Origin: G965202915 sp965205955
GTDB lineage: Bacteria > Pseudomonadota > Gammaproteobacteria > Eutrophobiales > Eutrophobiaceae
Direction of reading: 5' to 3'
NCBI GenBank assembly: GCA_965205955.1
Contig: OZ242192.1
Span: 620,001 to 684,000 of the forward strand
DNA length: 64,000 nt
Shown: one piece after another, positions 1-8,301 of the stretch
How the letters are laid out: each line of letters starts with the position of its first letter
Position numbering within the stretch: the first letter of the stretch is position 1
Made by a program: the position numbers and the translations under genes
Notes under the pieces: model-generated
Told to the model about the DNA's origin: nothing
What the model saw: only the letters and a program-made list of their open reading frames with translations
The model's database searches: none

Positions 1-538
1 AGACTACCTCCGCACCGGGAAACTGTTCCAGGAATGCCTGCTGTTTCGCATTACCATGTGAGCGGCTGCTGACAATCACCAACTCATTCAAATCAGTGCT
101 TTTGGTACTCATTACCGTTTTACTTCCGTCCGCATTTTGTTTATACGCCCCCTGTCCGCATATTCCGTAATAGCAGACACTTGAAACCGGCCTCTGTATA
201 ACGCCCAGCAACGGCCGGCCGGCATCGATAAACGCGATATTCACCGTAAACTCACCATTGCGCTTCACAAACTCACGCGTACCATCCATCGGATCCACCA
301 GCCAGTACTGCGACCAGGTCCGCCGGGTGGAATACGGAATTGCCGCAGATTCTTCCGACAAGACCGGTATATCCGGGGTAAGCCTGTTCAAGGCCGCCGA
401 AATAGCATTATGGGCGGCAATATCCGCCATGGTCAGCGGCGACTTATCCGCCTTGTGTTCGACGGAAAACCGGGAATTATACACCTCCAGTATTTTCTCA
501 CCCGCATCATAGGCAATTGCAATGACATCATTAACCAT
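1..538 (-). CDS. cysQ: 3'(2'),5'-bisphosphate nucleotidase CysQ, partial (C-terminus beyond window)
   Basis: Inositol-monophosphatase-fold enzyme that removes the 3'-phosphate of PAP/PAPS, recycling the by-product of sulfate assimilation and sulfotransferases. About 179 residues are visible; the usual family length is about 250-270, so the end lies left of position 1. The metal-binding motif reads DPMDGTREFVKRNGEFTVN, and an upstream acidic site LSEES matches the family's first metal ligand. I prefer the ATG at 538, giving MVNDVIAIA, which aligns with the family N-terminus; an in-frame ATG at 571 is possible. It is last in a minus-strand run thiS-thiG-trmB-cysQ. Motifs are seen directly; substrate is inferred from family, and a general inositol monophosphatase is the alternative. 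Confidence 0.85.
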   Translation of the reverse strand, partial: MVNDVIAIAYDAGEKILEVYNSRFSVEHKADKSPLTMADIAAHNAISAALNRLTPDIPVLSEESAAIPYSTRRTWSQYWLVDPMDGTREFVKRNGEFTVNIAFIDAGRPLLGVIQRPVSSVCYYGICGQGAYKQNADGSKTVMSTKSTDLNELVIVSSRSHGNAKQQAFLEQFPGAEVV

Positions 539-672
539 CCCCCCCAAATCACGTACCGTCAGACCCGGCATCTCTCACCCGCCTGAACGCCCAATGGCAT
601 ACCAGACATAGCCCGTCGAATTAGCGCAGATCCGCCAAAACCGCTCTTCAGCAGATCGACACAAACCGGCGC

Positions 673-1362
673 TCATTGTTTCGCATAATATAAATTTTCA
701 ATCTCATGGCGTAAATGCAAACCCCGGGTTTCATACTTTGTCGATGCCCGCCATTTCGGAGGCGGCGCCACATTGCCCCGGCCGGCAAGATTAATCAATT
801 CAGGATCATTATCGCACAGCCTCAGAATATGCCCGGCGTACTCATGCCAGTCCGTCGCTATGAACAATATCCCGTGCGATTTCAATGCGGCCTTCACCGA
901 CTGAATAAAAGGATGCTGAATCAGCCGGCGTTTATGATGCCGTTTTTTCGGCCACGGATCCGGAAAAAAAATAACGATCTCATCGACAGTATTCGGGGCG
1001 ATCTGATCCCGGAACACATCCACCGCATCACGATTTATGATACGGACATTCCTCAATCCCGCTTTGTGGACATTTTGCAGCAGCCGCCCGATCCCCGGCC
1101 TATACACTTCAATCGCGATATAATCATTTTCCGGATGAAGTCCGGCATGCTGAAGGGTAAAATCGCCGGAACCCGAACCGACATCAATCACAACCGGCGC
1201 AATGCGTCCAAACACCTCCGGCGGAGAAAGTAATTCTTCCGAATAGTCGATCCCGTAACAAGGCCACAACTCCTCCAGTGCCGACCGCTGAGCCGGCGTC
1301 ACCCTGCCTTCACGTCTGACAAAACTGCGTATCCTGCGAAAATCGGGCGAGGTATTATTCAA
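673..1362 (-). CDS. trmB: tRNA (guanine-N7-)-methyltransferase TrmB
   Basis: SAM-dependent enzyme making m7G46 in the variable loop of tRNAs. The 229-residue length is normal for the family. The SAM-binding motif I reads VIDVGSGSGDFTLQHA and the family signature FFPDPWPKKRHHKRRL is intact, with the C-terminal TKYETRGL segment typical of TrmB. It starts 12 bp downstream of the thiG stop on the same strand, so co-transcription with thiSG is likely. I see nothing odd. Confidence 0.95.
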   Translation of the reverse strand: MNNTSPDFRRIRSFVRREGRVTPAQRSALEELWPCYGIDYSEELLSPPEVFGRIAPVVIDVGSGSGDFTLQHAGLHPENDYIAIEVYRPGIGRLLQNVHKAGLRNVRIINRDAVDVFRDQIAPNTVDEIVIFFPDPWPKKRHHKRRLIQHPFIQSVKAALKSHGILFIATDWHEYAGHILRLCDNDPELINLAGRGNVAPPPKWRASTKYETRGLHLRHEIENLYYAKQ

Positions 1363-1374
1363 GGATATAATCGC

Positions 1375-2169
1375 TCAAAAGAACCCGTCTATCGGGGAAG
1401 ACGCGCTGGCATAAGCCCGACGAGGCATACGTCCGGCAAGATAGGCTTCCCGCCCGCACTCAATAGCCTTTTTCATTGCGCCCGCCATTAAAACCGGCCG
1501 CCTGGCCGCCGCAATAGCCGTATTCATCAATACACCATCACAGCCCAGTTCCATAGCAATCGTCGCATCCGACGCGGTTCCGACACCGGCATCCACCAGG
1601 ATCGGCACCGACGCATTTTCGACTATGGTGCGTATATTATACCGGTTGCAAATACCCAGACCCGATCCAATCGGCGCCGCCAGCGGCATGACCGAAACAC
1701 AGCCGATCTTCTCCAATTCCCGCGCCATAACCGGATCATCGCTGGCATACACCATAACGTCAAAACCATCCCCAACCAGCACTTCCGCCGCCTTCAATGT
1801 TTCAGGAATATCCGGATAAAGAGTCTTCTCATCGCCCAGGACTTCCAGCTTCACCAGCGTATGACCATCCAGCAACTCCCGCGCCAGACGGCAAGTGCGC
1901 ACCGCACAATCGGCATCATAACAACCGGCGGTATTCGGCAGGATCGTATATTTTTCCGGGGAAAGAACCTCAAGCAGATTAGGCTGATTTTCATCCTGCC
2001 CGATATTCATCCGCCTGATAGCAACCGTTATCATCTGTGCGCCGCTTGCCACGGCCGCCTTAGCGGTCTCTTCCAGATCCGCATACTTACCCGTGCCTAT
2101 CACCAGGCGCGAATCATACTCCACCCCCGCTATAACCAGCGGTGTATCGACCGGCGTTTGCTCACTCAT
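1375..2169 (-). CDS. thiG: Thiazole synthase ThiG
   Basis: TIM-barrel enzyme that forms the thiazole phosphate moiety of thiamine from DXP, dehydroglycine and the ThiS thiocarboxylate. The 264-residue protein begins with the family pattern (GVEYDSRLVIGTGKY) and contains VEVLGD-type and GVGTASDA segments, with a C-terminal run of basic and small residues. thiS lies 18 bp upstream, a standard pairing. No other thi genes are in the window, so thiamine synthesis is completed elsewhere. Confidence 0.95.
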   Translation of the reverse strand: MSEQTPVDTPLVIAGVEYDSRLVIGTGKYADLEETAKAAVASGAQMITVAIRRMNIGQDENQPNLLEVLSPEKYTILPNTAGCYDADCAVRTCRLARELLDGHTLVKLEVLGDEKTLYPDIPETLKAAEVLVGDGFDVMVYASDDPVMARELEKIGCVSVMPLAAPIGSGLGICNRYNIRTIVENASVPILVDAGVGTASDATIAMELGCDGVLMNTAIAAARRPVLMAGAMKKAIECGREAYLAGRMPRRAYASASSPIDGFF

Positions 2170-2187
2170 AATTCAGGCGGGAATAAA

Positions 2188-2385
2188 TCAACCGCCGCCG
2201 ACCGCATGAATAATCTCAATCGAATCGCCCGGATGAATCGCATGAGCAGCAAAACTGCCGCGCGGGATTATACTGCGGTTGATTTCCACCGCCAGCTTGC
2301 CGCTCACATCCAGATCCTCGATAAGACTGGCAACGGTGCTTTCCTCGGCCAGCTCACAATCCCGGCCATTAAGCAGCACCCTCAT
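2188..2385 (-). CDS. thiS: Sulfur carrier protein ThiS
   Basis: 65-residue ubiquitin-like sulfur carrier that is adenylated by ThiF and thiocarboxylated at its C-terminal Gly-Gly before donating sulfur to ThiG. It begins MRVLLNGRDCELAEESTVA, shows the family core LAVEINRSIIPR, and ends HAVGGG, giving the needed terminal diglycine. It is directly upstream of thiG. ThiF is not in the window. Confidence 0.93.
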   Translation of the reverse strand: MRVLLNGRDCELAEESTVASLIEDLDVSGKLAVEINRSIIPRGSFAAHAIHPGDSIEIIHAVGGG

Positions 2386-2416
2386 CCTGTCACAAGACCG
2401 GCAGCATCCACCGGCG

Positions 2417-3334
2417 CTAATCGAGGCTGACCGTCAAACCTTCCGTAGCAACATGACATTTCAGCGCCGATCCCCTTTCTTGAATGATCTGCAAACTATT
2501 TTCATGGAAACTCTCGATCTCATCATCATCATGGTACGGATCATGATGATACATATAGAGTGTTTTAACCCCGGCATCTATCGCCATATTCACCGTATCG
2601 ACATAACAGGAATGCCCCCAGCCGCGTTTTTTCTCATAATCTTCCGGGGAATACTGGGAATCATGGATCAAAATATCTGCGCCTCTGAATCCATTCAGTT
2701 CAATTTCATATTCTTCCTGGGTCATTTCTTCAAATATAGTCCGTTCCTCCTCGCTAAACTCAGTATGGTCCTGTCTTATCCGCCTCATTGAATGATTGAG
2801 ATACTGGCACTCATTATCCGAAATATAGACTATAACCTTACCCGCAACATTAATTTGATAGCCATAGGTCTGTCCCGGATGATGCACCCCGTATCTGGAG
2901 ATAGAAAACGGGCCCTCCGAGATAGTCACTATTTCAGGATCGATATATGAAATATCGGCCATCCAGCTTTCCGTCCCGACCGGGAAATAAGGCGACTGCA
3001 TCTGCGATGTAATATTCTGCTTGATCTCCCTCACGTTCTCACCGGGAGCAAAAAACCGGATATCCCATCCGGGGACAAAGGCCGGTGGGAAAAAAGGCAG
3101 GCCGCAAATATGATCCCAATGATAATGGGTCAGAATTACCAGCAGCCTCTTATTCTGGTCTTTCGTCAATAGCTCCTGGCCAAACGGGATAATCCCGGTG
3201 CCCGCATCGCAGACAAGCAGATGATTATCCACATTGATTTCCACACAAGAAGTATTCCCCCCCACCTTCAGGTAGGGGGCGAAAGGAGTAGGATGCGAAC
3301 CACGCACCCCCCAAAAACGCAAATACCTAGTCAT
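2417..3334 (-). CDS. Metallo-beta-lactamase-fold hydrolase, regulator-associated
   Basis: 305-residue metallo-beta-lactamase-fold protein. The Zn motif HYHWDH lies at residues 70-75, and the start MTRYLRFWGVRGSHPTP is typical of the RNase Z/PhnP-like branch. Later metal ligands are suggested by GVHHPGQTYGY, YISDNE, ILIHDSQY, GWGHSC and MYHHDPYHDD. The gene is 14 bp downstream of a CheY-like receiver gene, and such pairings recur in proteobacteria, suggesting a signalling role, possibly hydrolysis of a cyclic nucleotide or another small molecule. That role is inference; the substrate is unknown. It is 31 bp upstream of thiS, so a shared transcript is possible. Confidence 0.85.
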   Translation of the reverse strand: MTRYLRFWGVRGSHPTPFAPYLKVGGNTSCVEINVDNHLLVCDAGTGIIPFGQELLTKDQNKRLLVILTHYHWDHICGLPFFPPAFVPGWDIRFFAPGENVREIKQNITSQMQSPYFPVGTESWMADISYIDPEIVTISEGPFSISRYGVHHPGQTYGYQINVAGKVIVYISDNECQYLNHSMRRIRQDHTEFSEEERTIFEEMTQEEYEIELNGFRGADILIHDSQYSPEDYEKKRGWGHSCYVDTVNMAIDAGVKTLYMYHHDPYHDDDEIESFHENSLQIIQERGSALKCHVATEGLTVSLD

Positions 3335-3348
3335 ACCGCCAAAATCAA

Positions 3349-3741
3349 TTATGGATTATCGCTATTAATATACTTGAGAACCAAATCGGAAATTGCCTGC
3401 ATCGACATCGGTTTCGTCAGAAAATCCAAGGCCCCCAATTCTCTGGCAAGCTGCCTGTCCTGCACATAATCCTTAGAGGTGATCATAACAACGAAAGTCG
3501 ATTGATGCAGCGGCAACTTTCTCAGCTCCGTCAAAAAGCTGATCCCATCCTTTTCCGGCATCAGGATATCCAGAAAAATAATGCTTGGTTTATTCTCCTT
3601 GAGATACTTCATTGCCTTGACTGTTGAACTAAAGCTAATCAACTCCAGACCGATCTCAAGCCTGTCTACACCCTTCTGAAACTGAGAGTGGATGGTCTTA
3701 TTATCATCTACCACGACTACTGTACGATCTGTATAACTCAT
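3349..3741 (-). CDS. CheY-like single-domain response regulator
   Basis: 130-residue stand-alone receiver domain. The acidic pocket is Asp12-Asp13, the phosphoacceptor is Asp58 in FLDILMPEKDG, the switch residue is Thr88 (VVMITSKD) and Lys110 is in FLTKPM, so all receiver positions are present. There is no output domain, so it must act on a partner; the metallo-beta-lactamase gene 14 bp downstream is the obvious candidate (inference). No histidine kinase is nearby. It is first in the minus-strand run leading into thiSG. Confidence 0.9.
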   Translation of the reverse strand: MSYTDRTVVVVDDNKTIHSQFQKGVDRLEIGLELISFSSTVKAMKYLKENKPSIIFLDILMPEKDGISFLTELRKLPLHQSTFVVMITSKDYVQDRQLARELGALDFLTKPMSMQAISDLVLKYINSDNP

Positions 3742-4335
3742 AACGTTACTTCATTATCGACCCTGACTTATTTAGCATTATTTTTAACGGAATGCCATTT
3801 TTTACCCGCACAATCTTTACATCCATTGACCCGGCGAACCTCTCCAACACCGAAACATACCGGAAAGAAACAGCATACCCTGATTTCCGAGGCAAACGCA
3901 ACCTTGCCATCCTGCCACAACAATTAGAATTTATGCAGGATATACATTAAACTAATCAAACTACATAAAGTAAATAGATAACAGCACTTTTTATAAGCAA
4001 TTGCCTCCTCTGCAACTCCTGCCTCCTTCTCTGCCATTCCTGCGGAAGTGTTAGGTTCCGTGTGATAGCTCAAGACCTCCCTGGGCGAAGAGAAACCCCG
4101 AGTTCACGCGACAAGGTCGGCGCACTTTTGTTTGAGGGCTGAATATACGTTCGGGTAGCGGGCGTTGTGGTGGCCAGCCGGTGTCATTTCATCTCCATTT
4201 TGCAACCTCTTCTGAACGTATAGTATCCTCGATTGGATTGAAAGAGAGTATCGCCTGTCATACGGGACGAAACACGAAAGCAGGGATCCAGTCTTCCGCA
4301 GAAATTGCAGAGAAGGAGGCTACCCCGACCATTCC
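3742..4335. other. 594-bp gene-poor region between response regulator and radC
   Basis: I find no convincing long gene here. Positions 3742-4020 are AT-rich and carry the upstream region of the response regulator. Positions 4021-4320 form a unit with inverted ends (separate entry). Inside it, the minus strand has a 27-codon reading frame (4104-4187) starting MTPAGHHNARYPNVYSALK with a GGAG sequence just before its ATG; it looks protein-like but I do not recognise it. Around 4249-4291 the minus strand resembles the common dispersed repeat type with a core like GGATCCCTGCTTTCG followed by ATGACAG. A structured RNA was considered and not supported. Confidence 0.5.
4021..4320. repeat. 300-bp unit bounded by 28-bp imperfect inverted repeats
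   Basis: The left arm 4021-4048 and the right arm 4293-4320 are inverted copies matching at 26 of 28 positions. The arms begin GCCTCCTTCTCTGC when read inward from the left, and the same 14-mer recurs at 55642-55655. There is no clear target duplication outside the arms and no transposase inside. It may be a non-autonomous (MITE-like) element, a remnant, or a large hairpin-forming repeat. An extra partial copy of the arm theme, CCTCCTCTGCAACTCCT, lies immediately left of it at 4004-4020. Confidence 0.55.
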
Positions 4336-5010
4336 CTAGATTAGCCCTTGTTCCGCAAAAGAAAAAGTCTGACCGTCGCCGACGATAATATGATCTAGAA
4401 CCCGTACATCTATCAATTCCAGGGTTTGTGTTAATTTGCAAGTCATGGATTTATCGGCCTCGCTGGGCTCGGCTACGCCCGATGGGTGGTTATGGCAGAA
4501 AATTACCGCCGCCGCGTTGAGCGACAGGACTCTTCTGATGAGTTCTCTGGGATGAACATGGGCAACATCAATCGTGCCGGAAAACAACTCTTCATATTTA
4601 ATGATGTGGTGGCGCGTATCCAGAAACAAGCATGCGAATACCTCGTTTGGATAGGAACGCAATTTTGACAGCAGGTAATCCTTGGTTTGCTGAGCCCCGG
4701 CTAAAACTACATCTTTCTGCAAATGATTTTCGAGATAGCGGCGTCCCAGTTCGACAGCAGCTTTGAGCTGGACAAACTTGGCCGCGCCTATACCTTTGAT
4801 TTCCTTCAGTTCGGAGATATCTGCATCGACCAATTTCTGCAAGGTCGAAAATTTTTTTAGCATGGTCATGGCCAAATCTACGACGCTCATCTCCCTGTTT
4901 CCGGTACGCAGAAAAATTGCCAATAACTCTGCATCCGACAAGGATGATGCTCCGTTGAGTAGAAGTTTTTCCCTGGGGCGTTCGGCCTCCGGCCAATCCC
5001 TTATCCTCAT
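4336..5010 (-). CDS. radC: RadC family JAB/MPN-domain protein
   Basis: 224-residue RadC. The N-terminal helix-hairpin-helix part (about 1-100) includes LSDAELLAIFLRTG and IKGIGAAKFVQLKAA; the C-terminal JAB1/MPN-like domain has VHPRELIRRVLSLNAAAVI and the metal motif CHNHPSG followed by SEAD. The biochemical role is unresolved despite the historical DNA-repair name. Divergent from coaBC with about 100 bp between the starts, as in many gammaproteobacteria. Full length, nothing unusual. Confidence 0.93.
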   Translation of the reverse strand: MRIRDWPEAERPREKLLLNGASSLSDAELLAIFLRTGNREMSVVDLAMTMLKKFSTLQKLVDADISELKEIKGIGAAKFVQLKAAVELGRRYLENHLQKDVVLAGAQQTKDYLLSKLRSYPNEVFACLFLDTRHHIIKYEELFSGTIDVAHVHPRELIRRVLSLNAAAVIFCHNHPSGVAEPSEADKSMTCKLTQTLELIDVRVLDHIIVGDGQTFSFAEQGLI

Positions 5011-5109
5011 TTAGAATACTCCTGTTGTTTTTTATCAGCCGCCAATATGCGGGCAACCGCTTAAACCATGTGCCAATAATGACAATAATAAGCTAAAATT
5101 TGGAAGAAT

Positions 5110-6312
5110 ATGCATATTTTAAATAATAAACGCGTCCTGGTAGGCGTTACCGGCGCTATAGCGGCCTACAAGAGTGCGGAGCTGATTCGGCAATTGCGTC
5201 GGGGCGGAGCCGAGGTCAAGGTTGTAATGACGGCCAACGCCGGCAGATTCATTACCCCATTAACGCTGCAGGCGCTAAGCGCGAATCCGGTGTATGAACA
5301 GTCATTGGATAGCGCCGGATCGGGCATGGACCATATAGAACTGGCGCGCTGGGCCGACAGCATTATCGTTGCTCCGGCCAGTGCAAATTTTATTGCGCGC
5401 CTGCGTAGCGGGATGGCGGATGATTTACTGACCAGTCTGTGTTTGGTGGCCTCAGTGCCGATTTATGTCGCCCCGGCGATGAATCGGCAAATGTGGGAAA
5501 ATCCGGCAACCCGGGACAATATTGCGGTTTTGCAGAAACGGGGGATATCCGTGCTGGGGCCTGGCAGCGGCGAACAGGCCTGCGGTGAGTACGGCCACGG
5601 AAGAATGCTGGAGCCAGATACCCTGGCGCAGATGTTGGCGGATAGTTTTGCCTCCGGGGCGCTGAGCGGGATCACTATGCTGATCACCGCCGGGCCGACG
5701 CGCGAACAAATCGACCCGGTGCGTTATATAAGCAACCGAAGCTCGGGGCGTATGGGTTATGCGATTACTCAGGCGGCAGTTGAGGCGGGAGCGAAGGTGA
5801 TCCTGGTTTCGGGCCCGGTAAGTCTCCCCCCGCCTGATTATGCCACGATTATTTCGGTGACAACGGCAAAACAGATGCACGATGCGGTAATGGAGCATGT
5901 TTCCGGTGCGGATATATTTATCTCTGCCGCGGCCGTTTCCGACTATGCTTGTGAGAACATCAGCGATCAAAAACTGAAGAAAAACGGCAATTCCCTATTC
6001 TTGGCGCTGAGCAAAACCAGAGATATTCTGGCAGGTGTGGCAAAGGTAAACAGCCCGCCTTATACGGTTGGATTTGCGGCGGAGACGGAGGATCTGAAAG
6101 ACCATGCAAAGGAGAAGCTTGTGCAAAAAAAGGTAAATCTGATCGCCGCAAACTGGGTAAACAATAACCGAGGTTTTGAGCAGGAGGAAAGTGCGCTGAC
6201 GCTATTATGGCCGGGCGGGGAAATGGAGCTGGAAAATGCCGCCAAGCCAAAGTTGGCGAGAAGACTGATCAAAGTCATTGCCGAGCGCTATCATTTGGAA
6301 AGAATGAGTTGA
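5110..6312 (+). CDS. coaBC: Bifunctional phosphopantothenoylcysteine decarboxylase / phosphopantothenate-cysteine ligase CoaBC
   Basis: Flavoprotein that joins cysteine to 4'-phosphopantothenate and decarboxylates the product, two steps of coenzyme A synthesis. The 400-residue length is standard. The N-terminal CoaC half (about 1-190) shows VGVTGAIAAYKSAELIRQL, APASANFIARLRSGMADD, PAMNRQMWENP and the catalytic cysteine region GEQACGEYGHGRM. The CoaB half starts near ITAGPTREQIDPVRYISN and SSGRMGY, with KLKKNG as the CTP/substrate region. dut, which often follows coaBC in gammaproteobacteria, is absent here. Confidence 0.96.
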   Translation: MHILNNKRVLVGVTGAIAAYKSAELIRQLRRGGAEVKVVMTANAGRFITPLTLQALSANPVYEQSLDSAGSGMDHIELARWADSIIVAPASANFIARLRSGMADDLLTSLCLVASVPIYVAPAMNRQMWENPATRDNIAVLQKRGISVLGPGSGEQACGEYGHGRMLEPDTLAQMLADSFASGALSGITMLITAGPTREQIDPVRYISNRSSGRMGYAITQAAVEAGAKVILVSGPVSLPPPDYATIISVTTAKQMHDAVMEHVSGADIFISAAAVSDYACENISDQKLKKNGNSLFLALSKTRDILAGVAKVNSPPYTVGFAAETEDLKDHAKEKLVQKKVNLIAANWVNNNRGFEQEESALTLLWPGGEMELENAAKPKLARRLIKVIAERYHLERMS

Positions 6313-6436
6313 TGAAATATCCCGTCGGGTTGAGCCCCGCTTTTATGCCGGAGAGTCTGCTTGTATTGAAACCGGCAGCTTGCTGCGGAATCGATAAACC
6401 GGGGTGACGGTTTGCCTCAGAACAGGTGATATATTG

Positions 6437-6559
6437 ATGAAAGAATCAGTAGATAAAAAAGATTGGGTGTTGCCCGAAGGAAGGGATGTCCATTCCGGCT
6501 GCGGAAAAGGCCCGGTAGCGACCGGCGCTGCCGATTTAGTGTCCCGGGGCGGCGTATGA
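6437..6559 (+). CDS. Possible 40-residue small protein, translationally coupled to the algC-like gene
   Basis: ATG at 6437, stop TGA 6557-6559 overlapping the next gene's ATG in an ATGA arrangement. The frame starts MKESVDKKDWVLPEGRDVH and ends in a glycine-rich tail. An AGGTGA sequence lies about 7 bp before the ATG. No family is recognised. It occupies the slot where dut is expected, but has no dUTPase motif. It could be a leader frame or chance; support is only start, stop coupling and a plausible ribosome site. Confidence 0.25.
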   Translation: MKESVDKKDWVLPEGRDVHSGCGKGPVATGAADLVSRGGV

Positions 6560-8217
6560 TACTTCAATCACTGCTGTTTCCGCTCTTGTTTATCGCTATT
6601 GTGTGCGCGCTCTATTTTTTCAAGAGGTGGGAGAAAGAGTTCCGCCACAGCGAATCGGCTGATGCCGCCAAACATGTGACCTATGCAGGGGCGATCAAGT
6701 CCATGATCGAAAATGCAGATCCCCGTCTGAAAAATGTGATGCCCAATTTACCGAAAAAGGCTTCCGCTTCGGAAGGAGAGGATATAACCGAAAGTGAGGC
6801 CGCGGATGGCGGGACCGATATTGAAGAAAGCGGAAACACCGCACCAGGCCCTGATATTTTTCGAGCCTATGACATTCGCGGCATAGCCGGCAAGACACTC
6901 AGGCCGGCAACCGTGCATACGATTGGCAAGGCCATCGGCAGCATCGCTGCTGATCGGGATCAGCAGGTGATTGCGGTGGGCCGTGATGGACGGAACTCCA
7001 GTCCGGATTTAGCGCAATCGCTCATTGAGGGCTTGCGTACTTCCGGCCGGGATGTGATCGATATAGGCATGGCGCCTACCCCAGTTTTGTATTTTGCGAC
7101 GCATCACCTGAAAACCGCAAGCGGCGTAATGGTAACCGGCAGTCATAATCCCGCCGAATACAACGGCCTCAAGATCATGTTGGGCGGCTCCACATTATTT
7201 GGCGACGGTATCCAGGCCGTTTATCAGCGCAGCAAGGAAGAAAATTCTTCCGTTGAACAGGGAGCGCTGCAAACCAGCGATATCTCGGATGAATATATCC
7301 GCAAAATTGTCGAAGATATCGGGCTTGTAGCGGATGGAGCGCAAAAAATTGTTATCGATGCCGGTAATGGCGTGGCCGGCGCCATTGCGCCGGCCTTATT
7401 CCGGGCCCTGGGCCATGAGGTAGTGGAATTATATTGCGATATCGATGGCGCATTTCCAAATCATCCGGCAGATCCCAGCCAGCCGGAGAACCTGCAGGCA
7501 TTGATTGGCAAGGTTAAAGAAGAAAAAGCCGATATTGGTTTTGCATTCGATGGGGATGGGGATCGTCTTGGGGTGGTAGATGCCGGCGGTACAATCATAT
7601 GGCCCGACCGGCAGTTAATGCTGCTGGCAAAAGACGTGCTGTCCAGAAATCAAGGAGCCGTAATCATCTTCGATGTGAAATGCAGCCACCATCTCGGCAA
7701 GATCATACAGGCGCACGGCGGCAAACCGCTAATGTGGAAGACCGGGCACTCCTATATCAAAGACAAAATGAAAGAAGAGAATGCCCTGTTAGCCGGAGAA
7801 ATGAGCGGGCATATTTTCTTCAAGGAACGATGGTACGGTTTCGATGACGCACTTTATGCCGGCGCGCGGATATTGGAAATTATTGGCAAGGCTGAAGTCG
7901 GCACTACCGAATTGTTTGCATCACTGCCCGACAGCCTATCGACCCCCGAGATCAAGATAGACCTGGCGGAAGAGGAACATGCCGCGTTTATGGATATGTT
8001 CGGAGAAAATATGTCCTTTGATGATGCAAAAATAGTCGATATAGACGGTTTCCGGGTTGAATTTTCTGACGGTTGGGGTTTAATACGGCCATCCAACACC
8101 ACGCCCTGCATCATCGTTCGGTTTGAAGCGGACTCTGAAGCTGCGCTGGAGGAAGTAAAATCCCGGTTTCGCAGTGTAATTCAATCGGTCAATCCTGAAC
8201 TAACCGTGCCTTTCTAA
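6556..8217 (+). CDS. algC: Membrane-anchored phosphomannomutase/phosphoglucomutase (AlgC-like)
   Basis: 553-residue alpha-D-phosphohexomutase interconverting hexose 1- and 6-phosphates for surface polysaccharide precursors. Start at ATG 6556 gives an N-terminal membrane segment (about residues 4-21, LQSLLFPLLFIAIVCALYFF) and a linker of about 80 residues before the catalytic body beginning at FRAYDIRGIAG. The phosphoserine loop is VTGSHNPAEYNG, the Mg loop FDGDGDRLG, the sugar loop GEMSGHIFF, and the phosphate loop RPSNTTP. Soluble AlgC is about 460 residues, so the extension is extra; similar N-terminal additions are known in some pseudomonads and xanthomonads. argB follows after 84 bp. Confidence 0.9.
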   Translation: MILQSLLFPLLFIAIVCALYFFKRWEKEFRHSESADAAKHVTYAGAIKSMIENADPRLKNVMPNLPKKASASEGEDITESEAADGGTDIEESGNTAPGPDIFRAYDIRGIAGKTLRPATVHTIGKAIGSIAADRDQQVIAVGRDGRNSSPDLAQSLIEGLRTSGRDVIDIGMAPTPVLYFATHHLKTASGVMVTGSHNPAEYNGLKIMLGGSTLFGDGIQAVYQRSKEENSSVEQGALQTSDISDEYIRKIVEDIGLVADGAQKIVIDAGNGVAGAIAPALFRALGHEVVELYCDIDGAFPNHPADPSQPENLQALIGKVKEEKADIGFAFDGDGDRLGVVDAGGTIIWPDRQLMLLAKDVLSRNQGAVIIFDVKCSHHLGKIIQAHGGKPLMWKTGHSYIKDKMKEENALLAGEMSGHIFFKERWYGFDDALYAGARILEIIGKAEVGTTELFASLPDSLSTPEIKIDLAEEEHAAFMDMFGENMSFDDAKIVDIDGFRVEFSDGWGLIRPSNTTPCIIVRFEADSEAALEEVKSRFRSVIQSVNPELTVPF

Positions 8218-8301
8218 CAGATTTCCCCTAAAATTGCCTGTTTGAAGCATCGTAACCACATATCGGAACCTTGCGCCATAGCCTGGACAAATTGACAAAA
8301 A

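Noticed and set aside
4040..4200. Possible 6S RNA or other structured RNA in the response regulator-radC gap
   Set aside because: Some stems can be drawn, but I could not find the conserved 6S central bubble or closing stem, nor tmRNA or SRP RNA landmarks. A covariance-model search would be needed.
6313..6555. dut remnant between coaBC and the algC-like gene
   Set aside because: No dUTPase motif is visible in any forward frame of the gap.
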